Shown piece after piece: positions 7,420 to 15,665 of a DNA stretch of 64,000 nt; position 1 is the stretch's first letter; every line of letters begins with the position of its first letter. This DNA comes from Butyricicoccus pullicaecorum (GTDB lineage: Bacteria > Bacillota > Clostridia > Oscillospirales > Butyricicoccaceae). Both the position numbers and the translations under genes were made by a program. A model generated the notes under the pieces. The model was not told where the DNA came from, did no database searches, and was given only the letters and a program-made list of their open reading frames with translations. The stretch is taken from contig JAFBIW010000002.1 in the NCBI GenBank assembly GCA_021531865.1, positions 62,001 through 126,000 on the forward strand, written 5' to 3'.

Positions 7420-8742
7420 ATGGAGTTTATCAGCACCCCCAAGCAGTATATCGACGCGGTCGAACAGGCCGCTTCCTCGATCGGCCAGTCCGTCACCTTC
7501 CGCGGCACCGTTCACCGCGTGCGCGATATGTCCGATTTTGCCTTCGTTGTCGTTCGCGTCGACCGCGGCCTGATCCAGTGCATGTTCTCCGGCGAGATCG
7601 ACGGTCTGACCAAGGCCGACCTGAAGGACGGCATGGTCGTTGAGGTCACCGGCAATGTGCGCGAGGAAGCCCGCGCCGAGCACGGCTTCGAGGTCGTTCT
7701 GACCGCCGTGAAGATCCTGTCCCGTCCGGCTGAGCAGATGCCGGTACCGCTGGGCAAGAAGTATATGGGCCTGACGCTGGACGTCGACCTGCCGCTCCGT
7801 CCGATCACCCTGCGCCATCCGCGCAAGCGCGCCGTATTCCGCATTCAGGGCGCAATCGCGGACGGCTTCGCCGAATATATGATGAAGCAGGGCTTCACCC
7901 ATATTCACACCCCCAAGATCGTCTCGGCTGGCGCCGAGGGTGGCGCGAACATCTTCAAGCTCGATTACTTCGGTCAGCAGGCCTATCTGGCCCAGTCGCC
8001 CCAGTTCTACAAGCAGTACACCGCCGGTATCTTCGGCCGCGTCTTCGAGATCGGCAATGTATACCGCGCTGAGCGCCACAACACCTCCCGCCACCTGAAC
8101 GAGTACATCGGTCTGGACTTCGAGATGGCCTATATTGACTCGATGTACGATGTCATGGAGATGGAGACCGGTATGCTGGCCTACGTCATGGACTACCTGC
8201 GCGAGCACTGCAAGCCCGAGCTTGAGCTGCTGAACGTCAAGCTCCCGACCGTCGGCAAGATCCCGACCGTCACCTTCACCGAGGCCAAGGAGATCATGCT
8301 CGAAAAGTTCGGCCACAAGTCCAAGAACCGCTATGACCTCAACCCGGACGAGGAAGTCATGATGTGCAAGTGGGCCGAGGAAACCCACGGCTCCGAGTTC
8401 GTCTTCGTCACCCACTTCCCCTCCGCCAAGCGCCCGTTCTACGCGATGGACGATCCCGAGAACCCCAAGTTCGCCCTGTCCTTCGATCTGCTGTTCCGTG
8501 GTCTGGAGATCACGACCGGCGGCCAGCGCATCCACGATTACAACGAGCAGGTCAAGAAGCTCGAGGACCGCAAGATGGATGTTTCCCTGTTCGAGTCCTT
8601 CATCATGATGCACCGCTACGGCATGCCCCCGCACGGCGGTCTGGGCATCGGTCTGGAGCGTCTGACCATGCAGATCCTCCAGCAGCAGAACATTCGCGAG
8701 GCCTCCATGTTCCCGCGCGATATGACCCGTCTGGTACCGTAA
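7420..8742 (+). CDS. aspS: Aspartyl-tRNA synthetase, archaeal/non-discriminating type
   Basis: A 440-residue class IIb aminoacyl-tRNA synthetase. An OB-fold anticodon-binding domain occupies residues about 20-105 (VTFRGTVHRVRD). The catalytic domain has class II motif 2 (YRAERHNTSRHLNEY) and motif 3 (GLGIGLERLTM). It lacks the GAD insertion of ordinary bacterial AspRS (about 590 residues) and matches the compact archaeal form that can charge both tRNA-Asp and tRNA-Asn, supplying Asp-tRNA-Asn for GatCAB. That specificity is inferred. GAGAGG precedes the ATG. It is monocistronic, with its own promoter and terminator. Confidence 0.88.
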   Translation: MEFISTPKQYIDAVEQAASSIGQSVTFRGTVHRVRDMSDFAFVVVRVDRGLIQCMFSGEIDGLTKADLKDGMVVEVTGNVREEARAEHGFEVVLTAVKILSRPAEQMPVPLGKKYMGLTLDVDLPLRPITLRHPRKRAVFRIQGAIADGFAEYMMKQGFTHIHTPKIVSAGAEGGANIFKLDYFGQQAYLAQSPQFYKQYTAGIFGRVFEIGNVYRAERHNTSRHLNEYIGLDFEMAYIDSMYDVMEMETGMLAYVMDYLREHCKPELELLNVKLPTVGKIPTVTFTEAKEIMLEKFGHKSKNRYDLNPDEEVMMCKWAEETHGSEFVFVTHFPSAKRPFYAMDDPENPKFALSFDLLFRGLEITTGGQRIHDYNEQVKKLEDRKMDVSLFESFIMMHRYGMPPHGGLGIGLERLTMQILQQQNIREASMFPRDMTRLVP

Positions 8743-8759
8743 TCCCCTTTCGATACGTC

Positions 8760-8797
8760 AAAGACCCGTATTTCTTCCGGAATGCGGGTCTTTTTTA
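8760..8797 (+). terminator. Terminator of aspS
   Basis: AAGACCCG/CGGGTCTT stem followed by six Ts. Confidence 0.85.
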
Positions 8798-8819
8798 TAT
8801 GAAAATCAGATTTGACGCA

Positions 8820-8851
8820 AAAAAAAATCAGGCCGAAGCCTGATTTTTTTT
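8820..8851. terminator. Bidirectional terminator between aspS and the ABC operon
   Basis: TCAGG/CCTGA stem flanked by an A tract and a T tract, so it can work on both strands; it ends the minus-strand ABC operon. Confidence 0.75.
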
Positions 8852-8852
8852 C

Positions 8853-9632
8853 TTATTCGCTGAGCAGCATGCGGTCGTTGTCGATGTTGAACTTTTCGAG
8901 CAGATCGCGCACCTGCAGGTGCTTCTTTTCCTCGCCCCGGATGTCGACGACGACCTTGCCGTCGTGCATCATGATGAGGCGGTTGCCGTATTCGATGGCG
9001 TGACGCATGTTGTGCGTGACCATCAGGGCGGTCAGGTGGTCGCGCGCGATGATCTTGTCGGTCAGCTCGAGCACCTTGGCCGCCGTCTTGGGATCAAGCG
9101 CGGCGGTATGCTCGTCGAGCAGCAGCAGCTTGGGCTTCTTGACCGTCGCCATCAGCAGGGTCAGCGCCTGACGCTGGCCGCCCGAGAGCAGGCCGACCTT
9201 GGAGGTCAGACGATCCTCCAGACCCAGTCCGAGCTGTTCAAGCAGATGGCGGTAGTTCTCGCGCTCTGGGCCGGTGATGCCCCAGCGCAGGGTGCGTCTC
9301 TCACCACGGCGCAGGGCCAGCGCGAGGTTTTCCTCGATGCCCATATTGGCCGCCGTACCCATCATCGGGTCCTGGAACACGCGGCCCAGATAGGCGGCGC
9401 GCTTGTATTCGGGCAGGTTGGTAACGTCCACGCCGTCGATCTCGATTTTACCGCTGTCGACCGGGAACACGCCCGCGACCGCGTTCAGCGTCGTCGATTT
9501 GCCCGCGCCATTGCCGCCGATGATCGTGACGAAATCGCCCTCGTCCAGATGCAGATCGACGCCATTGAGCGCCTTTTTCTCATTGATTGTGCCCTTGTTG
9601 AAGGTCTTGTGAATATTGGTGATCGTCAGCAT
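8853..9632 (-). CDS. ABC transporter ATP-binding protein
   Basis: A 259-residue cytoplasmic ABC ATPase. Walker A GGNGAGKST, signature LSGGQRQ, Walker B LLLLDEHTAALD and the switch histidine in MVTHNM are intact. It powers the importer formed with the next two genes. The ATG at 9632 sits 9 nt from GGAGG and is preferred over an in-frame GTG at 9638, which is only 3 nt away. The permease stop lies 2 nt upstream, so translation is probably coupled. The gene set matches the COG1101/COG4120/COG2984 family, which includes the tryptophan/tyrosine TrpXYZ systems. Confidence 0.9.
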   Translation of the reverse strand: MLTITNIHKTFNKGTINEKKALNGVDLHLDEGDFVTIIGGNGAGKSTTLNAVAGVFPVDSGKIEIDGVDVTNLPEYKRAAYLGRVFQDPMMGTAANMGIEENLALALRRGERRTLRWGITGPERENYRHLLEQLGLGLEDRLTSKVGLLSGGQRQALTLLMATVKKPKLLLLDEHTAALDPKTAAKVLELTDKIIARDHLTALMVTHNMRHAIEYGNRLIMMHDGKVVVDIRGEEKKHLQVRDLLEKFNIDNDRMLLSE

Positions 9633-9634
9633 GG

Positions 9635-10561
9635 TCACACACCTCCCTTGGAGCGGCTCCGGAACCGATCCACCCGGGTGCGGATCTCAGGCATTGCCAG
9701 GAAGATCGCAACCGTAATCGCGGTGAACAGCTTCAGATCGTTGGTGTTCATGCCGGCCTTCAGAACCAGCGCGATGATGATACGGTACAGGACAGCGCCC
9801 AGCGTGATCGAGATCAGCGAACGCTTGAAGGACTTGGTGCCGAAGATGACCTCACCGATGATGAGCGAAGCCAGACCGATGACGATCGAGCCGACGCCCA
9901 TCTGGATATCGGTAAAGCTCTGGGACTGGGCGATGAGCGCACCCGACAGGGCGACGAGACCGTTCGAAATGACCAGACCCAGCGTGATCATGACGCCGGT
10001 GTTGATGCCCTGCGCGCGGGCCATCTGCTGGTTGGTGCCGGTGGCGCGGATGGCCGAGCCGATCTCGGTGCCGAAGAACCAGTAGATCAGCACGCCGACG
10101 ACCAGAACGACCAGAAGACCGAGCACGAGCGCGGACATATTCTTGGACAGGCCGAGATTGCGGAAGGGATCAAAGACCGATTCGGTCTTGAGCAGCGGGA
10201 TATTGGAACGGCCGGCCGAGCCGCCCATGACGCGCAGGTTGATCGACCACATGGCGAGCATGGTCAGGATGCCCGAGAGCAGCGCCGGGATCTTGAGCAC
10301 GGTATGCAGGATACCGGTGATGCCGCCGCCCAGCAGACCGGCGACCAGCGCGGCCAGCGTCGCGGCCCACGGATTGACGCCCTCTGTAATGAGTCGGGCA
10401 GCCACCGCTGCGCCCAGGGTGATCGTGCCCTCAACCGACAGGTCAGCCACGTCCAGAATACGGTAGGTCAGGTAAACGCCCATGACCATGACCGCCCAGA
10501 GCAGGCCGAGGGAGATCGCGCCCAGAATAATCGGCCCGAGGCCGTTGAAGAAACTAGACAT
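9635..10561 (-). CDS. ABC transporter permease
   Basis: A 308-residue membrane permease with about 8-9 hydrophobic segments of the COG4120 type, related to branched-chain amino-acid and sugar permeases. The early YRILDVADLSVEGTITLGAA block is typical. GAGG lies 7 nt before the ATG. It pairs with the ATPase downstream and the lipoprotein receptor upstream. A stem-loop in the gap before it probably lowers expression relative to the receptor. Confidence 0.88.
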   Translation of the reverse strand: MSSFFNGLGPIILGAISLGLLWAVMVMGVYLTYRILDVADLSVEGTITLGAAVAARLITEGVNPWAATLAALVAGLLGGGITGILHTVLKIPALLSGILTMLAMWSINLRVMGGSAGRSNIPLLKTESVFDPFRNLGLSKNMSALVLGLLVVLVVGVLIYWFFGTEIGSAIRATGTNQQMARAQGINTGVMITLGLVISNGLVALSGALIAQSQSFTDIQMGVGSIVIGLASLIIGEVIFGTKSFKRSLISITLGAVLYRIIIALVLKAGMNTNDLKLFTAITVAIFLAMPEIRTRVDRFRSRSKGGV

Positions 10562-10618
10562 TTGGAACCCTCATTCTTGGTTTTATGATTTAATGCGGGA
10601 AAATTTCCCAGAAACCAA

Positions 10619-10648
10619 GAAAAGAATGGCGAAAAGGCCATTCTTTTC
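10619..10648. terminator. Intra-operon stem-loop between receptor and permease genes
   Basis: A 13-bp perfect stem (AGAAAAGAATGGC with its complement) with T-rich flanks. In binding-protein operons such hairpins partially terminate or protect the upstream mRNA. Confidence 0.65.
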
Positions 10649-10686
10649 TGGTATAGATCGTTCTGTTGTGACAGATCGTGTGCTGT

Positions 10687-11733
10687 TTACGCAGCGGGCT
10701 CGATCATGTACTGCTGCAGCTCAGCCGGAATCTCAATGCCCAGCGCCTCAGCAACTTCCTTGTTGATGCAGTACTCGAACTCAGAGGAGCCAACGACCGG
10801 CATCTCGGAGATGTTGGCCTTGCCCTCGAGGATCTGTACGGCCATCTCGCCCGCCTGATAGCCCAGACCGGGATAGGTGATGCCCAGCGTTGCGAAGCCG
10901 CCGTTTTCAACCATGCCGGACTCGCCGCAGAAGGTCGGGATCTTGGCCGGAACGGTGATATCCTTTACGATCGGCATCGAGGAAGCGAAGATGTTGTCGG
11001 TCGGGAGGTAGATCGCGTCACACTCGGAAATGATGGACTGGGTCGCCTGCTGAACCTCGTTCTGGCTGGAGACGGTCTTCTCGGTGTAAGCGACGCCCTT
11101 GGCGTCCAGATACTCCTTGGCCTTTTCGATCTGCAGGCGGGAGTTATCCTCAGAGGAATTATAGAGGAAGCCGACGGTCTTGGTGTCCGGGCAGAGCTGG
11201 AACAGCAGATCCATCTGCTCGTTGATCGGGTTCATATCGGTGGTGCCGGAAATGTTGCCGCCCGGCTTTTCGTTGGACTCGACCAGACCCGCGACCTCAA
11301 AGTCGGTGACCGCAGTCGCCAGAATCGGGATGGTGGTGGTCTTGGAGGCCATGGCCTGCGCCGCGGGGGTCGCAATCGCGAGGACGAGATCCTTGTTGTC
11401 GTTCGCGAACTGCTCCGCGATGGTGGTCAGGTTGTTGGTGTCGCCGTTGCCGTTCTTCCAGTCGATCTGAATATTCTCGCCGTCAACATAGCCGTTGTCC
11501 GCCAGCGCCTGGATAAAGCCATCCTTCGCGCCGTTCAGCGCAACATGATCCATCATCTGGATAATGCCGATCTGATAAACCTTACCGTCGGTGCTTTCGG
11601 ACTGCGCCGCATCCGCGCCGGTATCAGCCGGAGCCGAATCGGCAGCAGAATCGGAATTACCGCCGCAGGCAGCCAGAGAGCACAGCATCGTGCCGGCCAG
11701 CATCATAGAAAGCAGCTTCTTGGACTTCTTCAT
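10687..11733 (-). CDS. ABC transporter substrate-binding lipoprotein (COG2984 family)
   Basis: A 348-residue lipoprotein receptor. A basic start and hydrophobic stretch end in the lipobox LAAC (Cys at residue 23), followed by a Ser/Ala/Asp-rich tether. The mature part begins YQIGIIQMMDHVALNGAKDGF and has the periplasmic-binding fold of the family often tied to tryptophan, tyrosine or other aromatic ligands. No T-box or other ligand-sensing leader is visible, so the substrate stays unknown. GGGTGA precedes the ATG, and it is the first gene of the three-gene operon. Confidence 0.9.
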   Translation of the reverse strand: MKKSKKLLSMMLAGTMLCSLAACGGNSDSAADSAPADTGADAAQSESTDGKVYQIGIIQMMDHVALNGAKDGFIQALADNGYVDGENIQIDWKNGNGDTNNLTTIAEQFANDNKDLVLAIATPAAQAMASKTTTIPILATAVTDFEVAGLVESNEKPGGNISGTTDMNPINEQMDLLFQLCPDTKTVGFLYNSSEDNSRLQIEKAKEYLDAKGVAYTEKTVSSQNEVQQATQSIISECDAIYLPTDNIFASSMPIVKDITVPAKIPTFCGESGMVENGGFATLGITYPGLGYQAGEMAVQILEGKANISEMPVVGSSEFEYCINKEVAEALGIEIPAELQQYMIEPAA

Positions 11734-11793
11734 TCTAATTCACCCTTTTTTGAACTTTTATGACAAAGCATTTTTAACTGCTTCATCTTTTTC

Positions 11794-11822
11794 ATTTTAG
11801 CAGTTCAAAGCACACCGGTCAA
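11794..11822 (-). promoter_or_regulatory. Promoter of the ABC importer operon
   Basis: Minus strand: -35 TTGACC (11817-11822), 17-nt spacer, -10 TAAAAT (11794-11799). Confidence 0.72.
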
Positions 11823-12024
11823 GTGATTCTTCCACAAATTTCATGAATTCAAACTGACCGCTTTTCACAAAACATTGCCTTGTGCCTCGGAATCTGTGCT
11901 TTTTCCGTGCTCCGGACGCAGCTTCGTGAATTTGACCGAAAAAAGTGAAACAGACTTCTGGCATCCTGTCAAGTCGCCAAAAATGCGATTTCCGTAAAAA
12001 AATGCTTTCCTTTTTTCGGTTCCA

Positions 12025-12033
12025 TGATATAAT
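12025..12033 (+). promoter_or_regulatory. Extended -10 promoter of the HPr-like gene
   Basis: TGATATAAT: a perfect TATAAT with the upstream TG of extended -10 promoters. No convincing -35 box is seen. Confidence 0.55.
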
Positions 12034-12079
12034 GAAGGCAGATAAGAAAACCATGGATTTTGTTAGGAGGCATTGTGTT

Positions 12080-12316
12080 ATGACCAGAAAAATCAAGGTA
12101 AAAAACACGGAAGACATTCAGAAGATTAACCGCATTGTTTCTCAGTACAGCTATGACATTTGGATCTTCGGCAAGTCCGGTCAGGTAGACGCCAAGTCCC
12201 TGCTCGGCATGTTCCTGCTCTCTCTGAACGAGCCCCTGCAGCTCGTCGTTGAGGACGACGTCGACACCACCGCCCTGTTCAAGGATCTGGCGGATTACCT
12301 CGAGATCGAGGAGTAA
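12080..12316 (+). CDS. HPr-like protein lacking the phospho-accepting histidine
   Basis: A 78-residue protein with the length and layout of the PTS phosphocarrier HPr. The region equivalent to the regulatory Ser46 site is present (VDAKSLLGMFLLSL, Ser at residue 40). The active-site block, normally GLHARPA, reads EDIQKIN, so no His15 equivalent exists and it cannot carry phosphate from EI to EII. It resembles Crh-type regulators, which keep Ser46 and lose His15, or may be a structural HPr-fold relative. AGGAGG lies 9 nt before the ATG. It is a single gene with its own promoter and terminator and no PTS genes nearby. Confidence 0.75.
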   Translation: MTRKIKVKNTEDIQKINRIVSQYSYDIWIFGKSGQVDAKSLLGMFLLSLNEPLQLVVEDDVDTTALFKDLADYLEIEE

Positions 12317-12335
12317 TTTTTCCCACACACACACC

Positions 12336-12366
12336 AAAAAGGCTGCCGTTCGGCAGCCTTTTTTCT
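12336..12366. terminator. Terminator of the HPr-like gene
   Basis: GGCTGCCG/CGGCAGCC stem with flanking A and T tracts, so it may also serve the converging MerR gene. Confidence 0.85.
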
Positions 12367-12376
12367 GTTTGAACGA

Positions 12377-13210
12377 TCAAATTGCTCCTGCTTCCGCCTT
12401 TTTGACCGGATAACAGACCTCGGTCACGAACTCACCCGGGTCGTCGGTCTCATGCGGGCTGACATGATAAATGCAGAACGCCGCGCCGTCGAACACAAAG
12501 CCGTTGTCCTGCACCCACTGCGCGACCGCGACCATCGCGCCGTCGATCCGGTCATACGGCCCCTGAAAGGTGGTCGAAGCAAACGTCACGGCGGGGACTG
12601 TCCGAAAATGCACGTGCGCCGTGTCCGGATAGTCGCCGCGCACCGTCTTCTGCGCCTCCACATCCACGTCATGCTCCTTGTATTCGCAGTCGTGTAAGGT
12701 CACGCTGCAATAGCACGGCTCGTCCGGGACGATGCGCAGCGGCGCGATCTCCCGCATCAGCGTGTCCCAGAGCAGTCCCTCCTGCTCATAGCACGGGATT
12801 GTCATTCGCACGCTGGCAACTTTGCGCTCGGGCAGGGTCTTCAAGGTCACATTGTATTCCATCGCATGTTCATCCTTTCGCATCCGGTCTCTCGCCGTCT
12901 CCAGAAGCCGCAGCCGCCGCGCAATCTGTCCGGCCTGTGCGCACAGCGCTTCCTCCTGCGCGGCAAGCCGCCGGTCGAGCGCCGCACGATCGTCATAAAT
13001 CGCGAGCAGCCCGCCGATCTCGCCCAGTGCAAAGCCCATCTCCTTGAGCGCCGCGATCCGTCCGGCCACCGGAAGTTGTTCGGCGGTATAGTAGCGGTAT
13101 CCGGTCGCGCGGTCGATCCGCATGGGCCGGAGCAGGCCGATCTCGTCATAATGGCGCAGCATGCGGACGCTGACTCTGGATAACTTTGAGAATTCACCGA
13201 TTTTCAACAT
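12377..13210 (-). CDS. MerR-family regulator with GyrI-like effector domain
   Basis: A 277-residue regulator. Residues 1-70 form a MerR winged helix-turn-helix (LKIGEFSKLSRVSVRMLRHY, then GYRYYTAEQ). A coiled-coil dimerisation helix spans about 75-115, and residues about 120-275 resemble the GyrI/AraC effector-binding domain that senses small, often drug-like, molecules. The ATG at 13210 has AGGAG 7 nt upstream; the longer frame from 13273 has none. Its own promoter carries a perfect palindrome in a 19-nt spacer, the hallmark of MerR-type control, so it is probably autoregulated. No transporter target lies next to it. Confidence 0.87.
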   Translation of the reverse strand: MLKIGEFSKLSRVSVRMLRHYDEIGLLRPMRIDRATGYRYYTAEQLPVAGRIAALKEMGFALGEIGGLLAIYDDRAALDRRLAAQEEALCAQAGQIARRLRLLETARDRMRKDEHAMEYNVTLKTLPERKVASVRMTIPCYEQEGLLWDTLMREIAPLRIVPDEPCYCSVTLHDCEYKEHDVDVEAQKTVRGDYPDTAHVHFRTVPAVTFASTTFQGPYDRIDGAMVAVAQWVQDNGFVFDGAAFCIYHVSPHETDDPGEFVTEVCYPVKKAEAGAI

Positions 13211-13256
13211 AGTCTGTCTCCTTGCAGATCTGCCGGTTTTTCCTGTGCACGAGCTG

Positions 13257-13287
13257 AGTATAGTCCCTGCCACAGTGGCAGAGTCAA
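13257..13287 (-). promoter_or_regulatory. MerR-type promoter with operator in the spacer
   Basis: Minus strand: -35 TTGACT (13282-13287), 19-nt spacer, -10 TATACT (13257-13262). The spacer contains the 15-bp perfect palindrome CTGCCACTGTGGCAG (13267-13281). MerR proteins untwist such over-long spacers to activate. Confidence 0.8.
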
Positions 13288-13328
13288 GCGGTTTTCCCGA
13301 TTTTCCCGCCGCATTTTTTTGAGCGGAA

Positions 13329-13365
13329 GAAAAAAAACGCAGAGCCGGGCTCCCGACTCTGCGTT
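13329..13365 (-). terminator. Terminator of the flavodoxin-fold reductase gene
   Basis: Minus strand: AACGCAGAG..CTCTGCGTT stem followed by a T run. Confidence 0.8.
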
Positions 13366-13376
13366 CGAATTTTGAA

Positions 13377-14009
13377 TCAGCGGATGAAGTTCGTGAAGGT
13401 GCGCTTGTGGGTCTCAGGCGGGTCGATCTTACCCTTGCCCGCGTCGATCAGCTTGACCATCCAGGCTACGTTGCGCGCCATCTTGGCCGCGACCTCCAGG
13501 CCCTCGGTGTCCTGTTGAACCTCGCCCTTTTCCGCGCCATGTACCGCGCCCCAGTAATCCGAGGTGACGATGACCATTTCCATCGCGTCCATCGTGCCCA
13601 GAAGCTGCTGGTAGGTCTCCATACCGCCCGAGCGGCGCAGGGTGCACAGAGCCGCGCCGACCTTGTGGTGGAGCTGGTTGTCGCCGCAGCCGGCCGCCAG
13701 CATCAGACGGTCGAGCACGCACTTCATGCCGCCCGCGATGCCGCCGTGATAGACCGGGGACGCCAGAATGATGCCGTCCGCCGCGATGCACTTTTCGATG
13801 ATCTCGTTGACCATATCGCCGGTCTGCACGCAGCGCAGCGTGCCGTTGTCCAGACAGTGATAGCAGGCCATGCAGGGCTTGACGTTCGCGCCCGGCTGGA
13901 GCACCTCAAACTCGATGCCCTCGCGCTCGAACTCCTTGGCCATGACGTCCAGACACTGGGACGTATTGCCGCCCTTGCGGGGCGAGCCGTTGATCGCAAC
14001 CACTTTCAT
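13377..14009 (-). CDS. NADPH-dependent FMN reductase / iron-sulfur flavoprotein family
   Basis: A 210-residue flavodoxin-fold protein. MKVVAINGSPRKGGNTSQCL holds the FMN phosphate loop (GSPRKGGNT), and ASPVYHGGIAGGMKCVLDR binds the flavin ring. A cysteine cluster (CMACYHC, then a further Cys) at about residues 47-60 matches the iron-sulfur-flavoprotein subgroup that may hold a 4Fe-4S cluster. It probably shuttles electrons or reduces quinone-like compounds; the physiological partner is unknown. The ATG has GGAGG 8 nt upstream. It starts 19 nt after the yihY-like stop and is probably cotranscribed with it. Confidence 0.85.
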   Translation of the reverse strand: MKVVAINGSPRKGGNTSQCLDVMAKEFEREGIEFEVLQPGANVKPCMACYHCLDNGTLRCVQTGDMVNEIIEKCIAADGIILASPVYHGGIAGGMKCVLDRLMLAAGCGDNQLHHKVGAALCTLRRSGGMETYQQLLGTMDAMEMVIVTSDYWGAVHGAEKGEVQQDTEGLEVAAKMARNVAWMVKLIDAGKGKIDPPETHKRTFTNFIR

Positions 14010-14028
14010 GTACGTTTCCTCCAAATCC

Positions 14029-14886
14029 TCAGTTAATATTATGAATCTCCCGCGTCGCGGGGTGATCTCGTTTCCGGTCGGCCAGCGCGTCGTTGAGCAC
14101 AGCGCCCATGAGCAGGGTCGTGCTCGTCAGGTACAGCCAAAGCATGAGCACAATGATCGCGCCGATCGAGCCGTACAGGATGCTGTAGCGCGCCATATGG
14201 TCGACATAATACGAAAAGGCCCGGGTCAGGAGCATCCACCCGGCCAGTGAAAAGACCGCGCCGGGCATCACATCGCGCCACCGCACCCGGGTGGGCGGCA
14301 GCAGCCAGTAAATCATGAGCAGGACAAACAGCACCAGCCCGAGCGCGAGGGGATAACCCAGCATCCGCGCCGTCGCCAGACCGTCCGCGAGCATGGGGAA
14401 CCAACGCTCAACCAGCGCCACCAGCTCGACGCCCAAAACGAGCAGGAACAGGCTGGCCGCGAGCAGCAGCAGGAATCCGGCGGTCATCAGGATCGAAACG
14501 ATCACATTTCGAACCGCGCCCCTCCGGTTGGGGTGGCCGTAGATCCGGTTCATGGCGTACATCATGGAGCGCACCACCCGCGAGAGGAAATACAGCGTCA
14601 TCGCCGCGCCCAGCAGCAGCGGCCGCAGCGAATCGGTCATGCCGAGATATTCCAGATAACTGAGAATAATGCCGCGCACATCGTCGGGCAGCAGCCGGGT
14701 CAGAGACAGCAGGGCGTCCTCCGGGATGTGCGCCAATCCGAGCAGCGAGTTGAGCACCATGAGCAGCGGACACACGGAAAAGAGCAGGAAGAAGGCCAGC
14801 TCGGCCGCCGCGTGTCCCACGCCGTCGGTAAAGTACCGGCGGATCAGGCAGAAGGGCAGAGACCGGCCGCGCAGATCCACTTTCAT
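14029..14886 (-). CDS. YihY/BrkB-family membrane protein
   Basis: A 285-residue inner-membrane protein with about six hydrophobic segments of the YihY/virulence-factor-BrkB family. The motif HAAAELAFFLLFSVCPLLM corresponds to the family's conserved first membrane helix, and YGSIGAIIVLMLWLYLTS to the last. Biochemical function is not established; the old RNase BN assignment is wrong for this family. The ATG at 14886 follows GGTGG; an upstream in-frame start at 14949 has no site. It is the first gene of a two-gene unit with the reductase. Confidence 0.85.
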   Translation of the reverse strand: MKVDLRGRSLPFCLIRRYFTDGVGHAAAELAFFLLFSVCPLLMVLNSLLGLAHIPEDALLSLTRLLPDDVRGIILSYLEYLGMTDSLRPLLLGAAMTLYFLSRVVRSMMYAMNRIYGHPNRRGAVRNVIVSILMTAGFLLLLAASLFLLVLGVELVALVERWFPMLADGLATARMLGYPLALGLVLFVLLMIYWLLPPTRVRWRDVMPGAVFSLAGWMLLTRAFSYYVDHMARYSILYGSIGAIIVLMLWLYLTSTTLLMGAVLNDALADRKRDHPATREIHNIN

Positions 14887-15054
14887 CTGTCCACCGCCTT
14901 TCCCGGGAGCACACAGCACGTTTGAACGCCGCGCGGGCGCCATGCGCATGCTGTGTTACCTCATTTTATTTTATCAGTTTTCTGTCCGCTTGGCAAGCAC
15001 GGCGTGCACCCGGCGGCTGACCGGCGAAATCCTGTTACGGCGCGTGTTTTCCTC

Positions 15055-15083
15055 TTGCAATTGGAGACGGAGTATGGTATCAT
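15055..15083 (+). promoter_or_regulatory. Promoter of the SLOG gene
   Basis: -35 TTGCAA (15055-15060), 17-nt spacer, -10 TATCAT (15078-15083). Confidence 0.65.
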
Positions 15084-15129
15084 ACAGATATCGAACAAAG
15101 TTTCGCGACTTTTGAAAGGAGGCGACGGC

Positions 15130-15648
15130 ATGGCTGACCGCGCACACACCTGTTGTTTCACCGGGAGCCGTCCCGAAAAGCTGACCTTTGATTACCGGCG
15201 CGAGCCGTATTATCTGGACGCGCTGCGCCGCGACCTGCGCAGCGCGGTCGAACACGCAATCAACGCGGGCTATGTGAACTTCATCTCGGGCATGAGCCGG
15301 GGCTTTGACCTCTGGGCGGCCGAAGCCGTGCTCGATGCCCGTGCAGCGCACCCCGACGTCCGCCTGATCTGCGCCGTTCCGTTCAAGGCGCAGGCGCACC
15401 ACTGGGACGCCGAATGGCGCGACCTGTTCAGCCGAGTGCTGCGGCAGGCCGACGAGATTCAGGTGTTGTTCGACCAATACGAGCGTGGCTGCTATTACGC
15501 CCGCGACCGGCACATGGTCGAGCAGTCCGACCGTGTCATCTGCTGGTACACCGGCGCGCCCGGCGGCACCCAATACACCTACCAGTATGCCCAAAAACAG
15601 GGCTGTCATATTGTTAATCTTGCCGATCGTCAGTTGAGCTTCTTTTGA
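15130..15648 (+). CDS. SLOG-family protein (DUF1273/YpsA-like)
   Basis: A 172-residue Rossmann-like protein of the SLOG superfamily, related to YpsA and to lysine-decarboxylase-like nucleotide-binding proteins. CCFTGSRPEKL at the N-terminus and FISGMSRGFDLWAAEAVL in the middle are the two nucleotide-binding loops. YpsA affects cell division and antibiotic resistance in Bacillus and Staphylococcus; SLOG proteins are proposed to sense or cleave nucleotide ligands. AAAGGAGG stands 7 nt before the ATG. It is monocistronic; its 3' flank holds a cluster of GTGCTCAG words. Confidence 0.82.
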   Translation: MADRAHTCCFTGSRPEKLTFDYRREPYYLDALRRDLRSAVEHAINAGYVNFISGMSRGFDLWAAEAVLDARAAHPDVRLICAVPFKAQAHHWDAEWRDLFSRVLRQADEIQVLFDQYERGCYYARDRHMVEQSDRVICWYTGAPGGTQYTYQYAQKQGCHIVNLADRQLSFF

Positions 15649-15665
15649 GTGGCTTATCCCCCGCC

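Larger units (their letters stand above)
11734..12079. other. Intergenic region between the divergent ABC and HPr-like genes
   Basis: It holds the minus-strand ABC promoter (11794-11822) and an extended -10 for the HPr-like gene (12028-12033). Between about 11823 and 12020 I see no gene, repeat or RNA motif that I can name. Confidence 0.6.
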
